Origin: Sapria himalayana
Taxonomy: Eukaryota; Streptophyta; Magnoliopsida; Malpighiales; Rafflesiaceae
DNA: 64,000 nt
Assembly (NCBI GenBank): GCA_029783825.1
Contig: JAREIK010001468.1
Location: 1,550,001-1,614,000, forward strand
Direction of reading: 5' to 3'
Shown here: positions 15,301 through 28,100 of the stretch, in pieces
Position numbering within the stretch: position 1 is the stretch's first letter
Layout of the letters: each line of letters opens with the position of its first letter
Notes under the pieces: generated by a model
The model's input: the letters and a program-made list of their open reading frames with translations, nothing else
What the model was told of the DNA's origin: nothing
Databases searched by the model: none
Translations under genes and position numbers: made by a program

Positions 15301-18300
15301 AAATTAACAGTGTAGAGTGAACTCTTATGGTAAAAAAAATCAAATTTGATGTAACCCAAAAAAAGTGTATAGAAAAGATAGATAAATTTAACTCTTGATG
15401 CTTATAATTTACAATAATACTATCTTTGTGTAGGCAAAAAACAAAGTGGTTGCTCCAAGTAAAATTTTTTTTTCAAGATCGACATGAAGAATTATATAAT
15501 ATATATCTAAATATCGGAATGATCAAATCTAAGAAGCAATCGAAGATACCAAAATCTTGAAGGAGTCCATCTTACCAAGTAAGATATCCTAGAAGGTTAT
15601 CGCTCCTGCAACAAAATATCAAAAACTAAAAAATAATATCATTATAAAATTTCAAGCCATAAGATATTAAAAAAAATATAAAAAATTCAATGAAAAAACC
15701 AATATACAATGTGAGCATATACAACTAAATCTTGGATTGGAGCAATCCACATGTATTCTCTCTTTAATTAAGCATAAAATAAAGAAATATAATATAAAAG
15801 AACCACAAATACAAATGATAGCACTACCTCTCAATTTAGTGTGTAAATATCCAAGGCATTAAACTTTTTTTTTTAAAAAAAATTGAAACCAATTCAAGAC
15901 TTTTGTTAACATATTTGACAATTGATCATTTATACGAACATAAAATATATTAATAATCTCATTATAATTCATCCATATGAGAACGAAATAATTCATATCC
16001 ATGTGCTTCGCCAACTAATGAAACATAAGATTCTAATCTACATATCTCATTTACTATCTTAGTAAAAAAATTATAGGAGAAAAAACTACATATTTGTTCT
16101 CCTCAAGAACACTAAAATATTAGACCTTCAAGTATTTCATCCAAAATGTGCATTTATATAAACACCAAAAGATTAGATCTCACAAGAACACTAAAATATT
16201 TGGGCGATAATAGTATCAGAATGATTGATCACTTTGGAAATCCTCATATTTGATACATATATTTGAGATTATACCATAGTACACTGAAAAGTGACTTCTT
16301 CTGAGAGCAGTACATTTGAGTTAGAGACTGAATAAACAGAAGTTCTCTGATATTCAAATATAAGATTATCGAAATATTAATCTTTCTCAAATTTCATGAT
16401 GATGCAAATAGATGATTGAGTCGACTGAGGAGTAGTGTCAGATAAAAATTCAGTATCTGATTCTATCATAAAATCTAATTAAATGCAAATAAAAAATTAA
16501 TCTTTATGAGAATATTAGTAATATACATCCTATGTAACAACAAAATCTATATCAAATAGTTAGAAGTATCGAGTGGGCTAGGCAGCTCGAGCATGGCCTG
16601 ATTCAATCTTGCCAAACCTGGAATAGCATGGTCCATAACTATATATGACCATCCTCATGCCAGCCCGTGGCCAATGCCAGTTGCTTGGCAAATCAGCACC
16701 AATAGTGGCACGGGACCAAATGGCATTGTCTGACAGGCCAATGCCAGTCAGAGGCCATGGGCAAAATCTAGGAGCCACTACGGCACCACCTAGTGCCCAA
16801 TGGCCAATGCCATGATCGACCTAGTATGATCCGGTTCAACTTGACATGCCCGACTGAGGAAGCTACACCATTAGGCCATGTTGAGCATACCTCTCATCTT
16901 GTTGTGTCAGCACGACATGGCCCAGGTACCCAAATCATGTTGTATGGCATGATACAATGACTCGATTGGGCCACCAAATTTTGATTTGTGACTGCTCAAA
17001 TGGCCCACCAAATTTTTAGTTGTGATGACCCAACATAGCTCGATTGACACCTCTACATATATTAGGTAACCTCCATCATGAAACTCATGGTACTCCTTGA
17101 TTTGTGGGACTCTCAGCTCATTATTTGTGATAATAAGAATATCAACTACATATATAATAAGAAAAACCAATTTGTTATCTAAGCGCATTCAAAAAAACAA
17201 AAAAAAAATGTAAAATTCCTTATCTAAGTGCATATATAAATCAAAAGAAATGACTTCTAGTAAAAAAATCACAAACAAAGTTATCATTGATTATTTTCGA
17301 TCATATAATATATGTTATAATCTATAAACATAGTCTATTTATAAAATTTGTGCAAAAGCCATTTTGGCTATAGGAGAGAATACATCACAACAAGACACAA
17401 CATCTAAGGGGATCAACTCGTAATAAATCTTATATGTGAGAGATCAACCTTGAGGAGAATCATAGAGAAAAGTAATTATCTGACTAGTATCAAATCATAT
17501 TTAACTTATACAATCAGTATAATTAATTATTTCCTAAATATTCATTAACATGTTCAACTAGACACAACTCTTTAAACACTAAAGCATTTGAGAAAATTTA
17601 TGGGATTTAAACTCTCTTTTAGCGATCATGAGGATTAATAATTAGCTAGGTATTTAAATTTTAGTTGGATACCCATTAGCATTGAATGGAGGTCAACAAT
17701 AAATTTTTATATTTTTGTAAAAGATAATTTTGTCTGCTGAAAAAATTAGAGATATATGACTATTTCGAAATCTATTACAAATGTCGATTTCAGTGCAATG
17801 GCGATGATCACACAAGGAATACTTTGGATATGACATGAATTCGAGAAAATCAAATAGTCATATCTTCTCTAAGTACTCTTTGCTAACAATCAGAAAAGAA
17901 GATATATTATCTTCAATCCAGTATTTCATGAGCGAGCGAAACACATAAAATTATAATGCTTCTTTCTCTAGAAGAAGATACAAAATATAATCATTACTAC
18001 AGCATATATCCAAATAATAGATAGTCAGGAGACAATTTCATGAAGTTCTTGAAGATGGATCAACTAATATTTCTTTCAATAAAATTTTGTTTTCTGGACA
18101 TCTACACATCAGCTTAAAAGAAATATTCTAATTTGCGACACAATCAAGAGATACAAATTTGTTGAAAGCCACTTTTCCTTTATTTTTTTGAAGGGTAATT
18201 CACTTGTTAGTTGGCTCGTCGTTTGATCATAGAACCATGTTCTCATTCATGTCCCTCAGTATACATATTTTCAATTTTTCAAACATCCATAACATAATAA

Positions 18301-21300
18301 CTAAATGATTTTAGCTTCTTCCATATTTCTAATAACTCATCATGCTACAAAATAACTATCGTATAGAACCTTATGGTGCATAGAAATCCCATTTTGCACT
18401 TTGCTACCACTCCTATTTTGCAGCACTTTGGTACTATTGCATAGTACCAAAGTGGACTATTTTACACAAAAGTATATCTACGCAACACGTGCAAGCAGAT
18501 GCGCATGAGCACACACACTCACATCACACTCACTTTCTGTGCATTGTGAACATCACACGTAGTGCATTGTTACACGTGCACTATGTTGTTAGAGTGCATG
18601 TTGTCACGAACTTAGACTTCCCACTAAGCTTCCATGCAGCACTTATGCACCTTATCTCTTTGAAATTACTAATTCAGCCTCTTACTTGCCTCTGGTATGT
18701 TATACTATTGTGTAGTCTTCTCCAATGTCTTCTAGAATCTTTCACATAACTTGGATCAAAGAAGTCTTAATAAGTCTTTAAAACATTACTCTCTTTATAT
18801 ATGACCTTGAGAAACTCTCTTGTGCCCATAGATGAATCTTTCCCTTATGTTGGTGGGATATAGAGAATGTGTCTATGGCAACGTGCTCACTCTAGGAACT
18901 TCCGTAAATTGGATTTACTATAATATAATAAAATAAAAAAATGTTAGGATTTCCAAAAAAGAAATAACACAGTACAAATATTATAAAAATTAGAACTTCC
19001 GTAAATTAGTACTTCAGTAAATAACACAGTGCAAAAAATTAGAACTTCAGTAAATTCACTTTTAAGAGTGTGTGTGTGAGACTAAGCAGGTTAAATGTCA
19101 TGTCGAACTATACAACAAAAAATATGATACATTAGATCATAGGCAAACTCAACTCAGAAATAAATTTTTTGAGACTGGATCCAATTCAATCTTAAAGTTT
19201 ACCCCCTTCATATACCACAGCAAGGTAAAAAAGAAATGTATGGATTAAACTAATCGCTATGATGTGACTTTTGATCAAATTTTCAGAAGATACAAGAATT
19301 GTGAGTATCATGCAGACATATTTTCAGTCTGCATAACGTAGGATTCCTAGGCTCACATTTAGGAACGACAAACTAAAATATCATAAATTAAAAAAATAAA
19401 TAATAATTAATAAAATTATGGCATATAATGAAGTGGTATTTGTGATATCAAATATCTCGACTAGTAACAATGATGCATCATATACAGGTCTCACCTCCCA
19501 CTATGTAGATTCAAAATAAACTCTAAATAAAAAAATTTTAGGATTCTCTAAGAATCTCCATCCTTATGATAGTCTAGTCATTTTTGAGTGCATAATGAAG
19601 ATATTTAGAGAATATAAAATTTAAAATAAAATTTAAAATAAAATTTTTAATATCATATTCTATAACACATTTAATAATAAAGTAGCGATTAATATATTTA
19701 TTAGTACTATTAAAGACAAACAATTAGGAAAAAATTTTCACATTAGATATATGTGACATGTGATTAACTTGATTGTACAAACCGTGATAATAGTACGTTC
19801 CCCCACTTTGAAAAACATACATAACTCACTAAAATACATTTGCACATCTCACAAATAACAAGAGTTCGGTAGTCATTGTTTCTCTACGAATCTTAAGAAA
19901 AAAAAATTCTAACAGATGTGAGACACCGTTGAAATTACACTTACCTGATGTTGGAGTCATGTGTAGGATAAGAACGCGTGATAGCAGACTACATTAATAA
20001 TAAGAGTGACGAACTTATTATTAACAATACTGATTGGGCTACATGAATTTTATTTATAAAATTCCTGAAGATTTTTAATGACACGACGAATATAAATTCA
20101 TCGATTTATACTCTCACGACTTACATTATACTCAGGTGCATATGCAATAATAGTAGCATGTTTAGGAAATATCGAGTTGACCCGACAATTAACCATATGA
20201 TTACAGAGATGAAAACTAAATACTTAAAGTACTTGTCTATCATGTAATCTCTTTATTGTCTGACTGTCATCATGGACACTAGGATTAAAGTGGAATGGAT
20301 CGATAAAATTTTGACTTACATTTTCTCGTGCATTAACCTGTAAAACTAACCTGAATGGTTCATCCACAGCAAATTAACTGAGATTTTTACATACTATGAT
20401 ATTAGGTATGGTAGTAGTAGTAGTACTGAAACACCAAGTATGGGCATGGATACCATATTCGGAGACAATAACTTTTTTATTCAGTTAGCGAGGACAAAAC
20501 GACGAGGTGAACTATCAAATAAGAGCGAGTTATCACGGTATTTAAATATCGATTACTACTCAATCATATCACATTAAAATATTAAGAATCTTTTACAATG
20601 ATGGAAATCATGAGTCACCTTTCCCGTGCTATCTAAGATGGCACGGGATCTACTGACTCTTTTAGTGTCGAGCATAACATCAAAATTTATTTTTTCTGTT
20701 GCAGTGAATATAATTTTAGATATGAGATCAAAATTACGTCTAGATATTATTGAGATTTTAGCATACATGAAGGATTGGGAGGATTGGAGCCTGGGGACCC
20801 AAGATCATGCTGGGACTGAAACTACAGCAAAAGCAAAGATATTGATTATTGATAATGATCTATATTATAATCATTTTAATATTAAGGATGATAATGATAT
20901 GATGATAAACAATTGATGACGTTGCCACTTAACGTCTAATGGTTGAGAATTGCGGGATTGCGACACCTATGTTATGCTTATGTTTGATTCTGATTTTCAA
21001 TTTCGATGTATTCATTTTTATTTATATTATATTTGATTTGGTTTGAATTTGTTATTTGTGTTTCATACTTACTGTGTTCATTAAATTTTTAGTTATGAAA
21101 GATACTTGAAAGTGGAAACTTGAATATTTTTTTTTATTTTCATTTTTCATTCGATTTAAAATTTTAAATAATATTTATGTTTTAATATTTTATTAATTCA
21201 TATCTAAATTCTAATTCTAAATAATAAAAAGTAAAATCAATTAACATTAAAGAAAAACTTTTAAAATATTAAAAATTTACAATTTAAGAATTTATAAACA

Positions 21301-24300
21301 TAAAATAATTAATTTTTACATGAAAAAAAAATAACATAATTTTAAAACAAAATTATTAAATTTTATAAACAAGCCCGGCAGGGCCTACGTGCCGTGCTGA
21401 GCCTGGCAGGACAGGGCCAACCCAGCCTATTTGACACCTCTATCTAGAATATTAGAATTTGCATTATCACACTAACATGAAACATATGCAACAAAAACAT
21501 GAAGCAAGATCAAATACAAGAAATTTGTCACCTTGGATAGGATCCTCGGCAGAATACCAATGACTCCAAGAACAATCATCATCCCATGACAATCTTCTAT
21601 CTATCTCGCCACTAGGATTTGCATCACACTCTCTAACTTCAGCATAAGAAATATGGTCGGCATCATCATCGATGGGGATGGTTCTATAGGCGCACCTCAT
21701 TGCGAATCCAACTTCAGGAACATGACTTGAAAATTCCTCAGCGTAGACCTTCATGGTGAAACAAACACGTAGGATCACCAAATCTACGTGAACCTACTAC
21801 GGGGCAACAAGAATGGGACAACAAGGTGTGGAAATTACAAAAATGCCATTGTCGAGCATAAAAATGGGAGGGCAACCTCTCTCGGACTCTACGAGAGAGG
21901 TTGTCCCTAAACAAGGAAGCTCATAGTTGTTCTCTTTTCTTTCCTTATTTTTACTCTACTTTGTGTTTTGGTTGGAACACTAAATTCATGAGCCGCCCCA
22001 GTCAATTTTCGAGACTCACTATATGTTTTATCAAGGTGTTTTTATTACGTTTTGTGTCTTTTATTTTGATATCTTATTGTTTTTCCTTTGCACATCAATC
22101 GAAGAAAAAGTTTTTCGGGAAAAAAAAAATGGAAAAAAAATGATGAAGTACGATGGTCACGAGACACGAGAAGAGAGAATCTTACAATCTTAGAGATGAA
22201 TAAATCATATAGCCCATCTAAATGCATCAGCTTCACAGGAACCTGACTACCAATTCGATCTGCTTCATATCTTAGAATACAACGACTTCCAGCATTTTGA
22301 ATTCCAATATAAGCTTTCCGGGACGGATCATGCACCGGAACAAAAGCTGCGCACGAGCTGCATCACCAAGCCTTCAAATATTTAATTGCCATTAGAAAAA
22401 TAAGTATTACAAATATGTGTATATGAAAGATTAAATAAGTAATACAACTCTATTTATTTATTTATTTATTTATTTATTTATGTATGTACACAAAATATAA
22501 AAAAACTGATTCTAACGTACATTTAAATACAAAGATAAAAAATTAAAATTCATGAATGGATAAATATCTCAAAAAGACTAAACTTAAAACACTAATTGGT
22601 GATATTCACAGAGCCTTTGTCAATACATTATGTGTGTGTGTGTGTTTACGTGTGTGTGTGTGTGTGTGCGTGCATATTTATAAGTGGTAAAAGAATAATA
22701 TTATCACATGATAAGGCACATCAATCGCCATGAAATATCTAAGTCAACAAAAATCCTTCATTTAAGACTATGTATAAGAGAATTAATTGAGTTGAAAATA
22801 TCAAATTCATTATTATTTTCATTTTCATTACCATCACGGTGTATGTGTGTGCTTGCGCGCGTGCGCGTGAGCATGTGCCCTGTGTCCATGCACGTGCCCA
22901 CCAACACAAAGGAAGGAACAGGTTGATATGAACATTTCACAAAATATTATTAATACTCATTGTACAATAATAATAATAATAATAATAATAATACTATTAA
23001 AAAATAAAAAATAACAAAAAATAATAAAAAAATAAAATAATAATAATAATAATAATAATATCAGAATCTAACACAATATTGAAAAAAACTAAAATTAATA
23101 AAAGAATTCACATTAAAATAGTATATATTGAGGTAGATATGGTCAAGGATATATTTATTAATTTTGTATAAAGGATTATATTAGATTCACATAAATATAT
23201 TATTTTATTTTCTTTTAAAAATTAAAAATTAAGAATATCTTTTATTAAAAAATGGTTTATTATATTTTAAATAAAAAGTTAAATCATATAAAATATATTC
23301 AATTTGATATTTAAATTTTAAAATTTTGTTACCTATGAGTACAACTTTTATTATTTAATTTATTTTATTTAAATATAAAAATTAAAAATATATATATATT
23401 AATTGTTTATCTTGACAAAATTATTTCTAAAAAGAAAATAATTAGTCATTACAGAATCAGGAAATGGACCAATAACATATGCAAATTCTTTGTCATCAAG
23501 GTCAGTCCAAATATCAGACATCACCGGGACTACTGCACTATGTGTCTTAAGTTCAATAATGAGTGATTGTTGTTCTATTTTATATTTTTTTTTTATTGAG
23601 TCATTTTAAAATGTCATCAGGGATCCTATGCTAGATAGGCTGTAAGTATTTATGGATTAAATAAATTAATTTATAATTTTATAAAAATATAAGCGAATGA
23701 CTAATGCTAACAATGAAACTAGTCATAGCTTGCCTTGCAGACAAATGACGATAAATAAAAAATTTTAAAATTTATCAGGTGATCATCATAAAAATTAATA
23801 TTAGCCTCATTTTAATAATATTCACTACAATTTTATTGATTTTTTATTTTAGAGAATTTTTGAGTAGAAAAAATTTATTTTTTAAATTCTAGATTTATGG
23901 AGTAGAAAAATAAATGAAATAAAAATTTATTAATACTATGTAAAAATTTAGACCCGACACACATGAATCCAAAACTAAGAAATCATGAGTACACTACCCG
24001 ACAACTACGGATTCGCTAATTTACATGATTCTATTTTTTATACATTATAATAAATAGACAAAATTTTCAAATAATAAGTATTAATATTCTCATGTGCAAC
24101 AATTTAGAGAATTTTAGTGAGGTGCGATTATGAGAAAAAATATATTATAATTTTAGTAATAATTTATAAGCATTAACATCTTATTTATAGATAATTTTTT
24201 TATTTTTTTTTTATTTTATTTGTTTCTTTTATTTTGAGAGAAAATGAATAAGCAACAGAGGTGTCAGGTGGGCAGGGCAGCCCGATGATAGCACGAGGCA

Positions 24301-24716
24301 CGGCCTGACTGGGTAGTGATTGGCCCAGCAGAACACGGTCCAGAACCAAGCCTGACTTGGGTGGTGCCGGCCAAGGGCCAGAAGCGGTCGAGCCTCGTGC
24401 CGGGCCAAGCACGACCTGCAAGCCTGGCCCGTTGGTACTGTCCAACGACATGGTGACCATCACCCTGGACCGAGAACGAGTCATGGGTCACAAAAAACCA
24501 GATAGCCAATTTTATGTGTGGGATGGTGCGGTGACGACGCTGATGGCCGGTAGCGGTGCCCACAAAACTAGCACGAACAACACGACCCAAGATAACCTAG
24601 CACAGCACGGCAAGGTGGCCCAGCTGGGCAACCCAAAAATGGGTCATGCCAGCACGAAACGACACATTTGACACCTCGAAGTAGCAACAAGGAATGGGTA
24701 TGTGATGTTGGCTTAG

Positions 24717-24776
<60 letters not shown>

Positions 24777-25138
24777 AAGGGAGCAGACTCCGAATAAAGA
24801 TCATATTTTTTCGAGGCATTAAAAAATCTCACCGAGAAGAATTTGATGTGGCTATTGCAGCCGCGCTCAAGCACCTGGTAGCCTCGGGTGCATCGAGAAT
24901 TACACCACTAGCACTCAGCGGAGCAATTATCTGGCAATAAAAATAGTCTTTACGTCCGGCTAATCATCTGACCATGCAAAGAATAAAGCAATAGAACTGC
25001 TAGCATACTAGAAACTCCTTTACGCCAAAGCATAGCTGCAAATCATGCAATGCAGCAGAGTTCCAGTCCGGAAGTTCATCTGCAACAAAATAAACATGAC
25101 ATTTACTTTAGTTCATCTTCGGCTGGAGAAACCAAAAA

Positions 25139-25173
<35 letters not shown>

Positions 25174-28100
25174 GGCACCACAACTGTTGATCTCAAAGTA
25201 ATACTCCAGGCTGTAACTTTTCATTGCGTACTTTAGTTCACCTTTGACCTTGTATAAGTTCTGGCACAAATCCAATTGAACTGCCCCCCCTTGTTCCTAT
25301 GAAGAAGAAGAAGAAGAAAAGACAGAAAATTATAATTTAACCAGAAGAAAATGGGGATACCAATTAGGCCAAAGCTCCCACTTTAGTACGCGATCAGTCA
25401 GAGATTATTATCTTGACAACTTTACCCTCGAAAATCAAAGAGGCTGGGTCTAATTAGCCTCAAACCCTAGACATGTGCTATCTGGACATCCCCTAATAAA
25501 GACACTTCTCATCACACCAAGATATGATCTCCAATAAAGAATTAAAAATATTAATTTTGATAAAAATATCAGTAATTAAATTTTACGAATATATCGGATA
25601 TATCAGAAATATATCAGTGGATATTTTTATATGTGTGACAATCAAAAATAAAAATATTAATTTTGACAAATATATCGATACTTGAAATTTATGAATATTT
25701 TCAAAAATATATCGGTAGATATATGTGATATAGGCAATGATAAAAATTTACGATATATCCACCAATATATCTCAGATATATCCATAAATTCTAAGTATTG
25801 ATATATTCATCAAGACCAATATATCTATCTTTAATTGGTGCTCATATACAAATACACACCGATATATCTTCGATATATCTGATATATCCATAAAATCCAA
25901 GTACCGATATATTCGTAGAAATCGATATTTTAATCCTTGGATATAGGGACTTCTTAGCATAGATAATTAGTTATCTCAAAAATATTCTCTCCCGATTGTT
26001 TTTTTTATTTCATCGTACGATTACACTTAACTTTTTAGTTCTTATGAAATCTAATTGATTAGTATTCATGTAATTTCACACTGAAACTGAATATATGAGA
26101 AAAAAATTCATATGTTTCATATGCAAATAGATAAGAAGAGAAAACACAATAGTTAGTAACTGTAGCGATATAATTATTGAAGAGAATATTTAATAAATAA
26201 ATATTTAAAATCAATATTTTATATATATTTTATATTTAATCAAGCATGAAACGAGATGTATAGACAAGCTAAAAAAATTATAAGCATCTTCTTTACAGTA
26301 CACACACCCATATGTGTAAAAAATCATACACACACCCACTAGCTCGATAAGAATTTTATGATTTACACCTTACGGCTTGTTTGTAACAATTTACAGATTA
26401 TTTATTTTTCATTTTTCTTTGTTTTCTCTTGGTTCAATGTTAAATGGAACCATCCGACATTTTGGTTGTCATAATCCGAATTTTTAGATATTTTATGACT
26501 ATAATTTCTATAATGAACCAACAATTTATAAATTAGTTGAGGAGTGATACTCCATCCTAATAGGAATACTTCTACCAAATAAAAATATTACAATCGTCTC
26601 AACTATTTCTATAAGAAAGAATAAAAATATTTAGCCTTCATTCCTATGAAATTTTTGGATATTTTAAAGTTGAAATTTCTACATTGAACCAACAATTTAG
26701 CTAGCTGAGGGGTGACACTTTGTGAGAACGTACTCGCATAAAAAATGTAGCAAATATATATTCTGATGAATTATCATTCTTGATAATTTTTATATTTTTA
26801 TTAAATTAATTTTTAATTTCTTATATGCTCCTCATGTTTTCTTCGAAGGCATCATCACACTCAAATAAAAACTTTCAAATTAGTAAATCAATATTCATAA
26901 AGGTATGTTTTTGGTTGTAATTAAGTGTTCAATGTGAAGACATATTCGAATGAGAAGAAACATCACCCTAGGGAGAAACTTGTTGCGAGGGGTTCACTCT
27001 GACATTATTAAAAATTACTAAAATACTCTTTCTTCAATAATCAGAATAATTTCCACATGAATTCTTATTTTACTAACAGCATCAAATAGGCGACGAATAT
27101 ATCAATTAGTTATAATAAATATCTTTCCTCATGTAACTTTAATAAATCTTGATTTATGAGATTTTAATCTAGTAGTCATTACATTAAATTTACACAACTA
27201 TATCACATGCATTATTTATAAAGGCAAAATGATCTTGCTTATAGTAGATAATATTCTTATCACGAGAGACAATGAGTTGGGAATCACTCAACTCAGTGAG
27301 TATTTTCAATCATAATTCCAAAAAAAAAAATCTTGTGAGACTTAAACATTTCATTGGTATATATGTGTAGAGGTGTCAACCGGGCTGGCCCAGCACAGAA
27401 AAAATCCCTGCCTTGGCCCATGCCGTGCCCGGGTAAGGCACGAGCCGTGCCGTGCCATGCCTGACCCGGCACATGTCGGCCTGCGGCACGGCACACCGGC
27501 ACGGGTTTGTCCCGTGCCGGGTCCCCCGTGAGCCTGACCCCACGATGGCCCCTCCCGCAAAAAGACCGCGGGTCGGGTCTGATTCGACCCGACCCGCGGT
27601 CCCCCCGAATCCCGAACCGTACAGACATGCAAGCCCGAGCGGGCCAAGAAGGCATGGCGCGCCCCGCCATGCCTGCGGGCTTTGCTGGGCCCGACTATTT
27701 TATACCGTGCCGGGCCATGCACGGCACGGCACCGTAACCGTGCAGTGTTTGGCCCGGCATGGCGGCACGCTCGTGCTCAAAAAATTCGGGTCGGGCCGGC
27801 CCGGCCCGTTTGAAACCTCTATCTATATGACATTCAAAGAGCATAATTGAATTATCATAGAGAAAATATATGATTGATATTCTTAAGGAGATTGGTGTTT
27901 TTGGTTGTGCTCCTATATATACATCAATTGACCTAAGTATTGGTTTATCAAATGCTCTTTGGTAGGTTCACTCAAATACAACTCTTCACATATTGAGATA
28001 TGCAAATAAGCATTTAGGATTTGATATCTCTTTCAAAAATCATGTATACTTACAGTTAGCTAGTGCATTTAAATTATGATTGGACATTATTTAGAACTAA

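Noticed and set aside
23455..23545. Exon-like minus-strand stretch ([19 protein letters not shown]) in intron 6
   Set aside because: Exons 6 and 7 of Rab3GAP1 join in phase without it; entering it from exon 6 at its AG gives an immediate stop. No family recognised. It may be a relic of something else.
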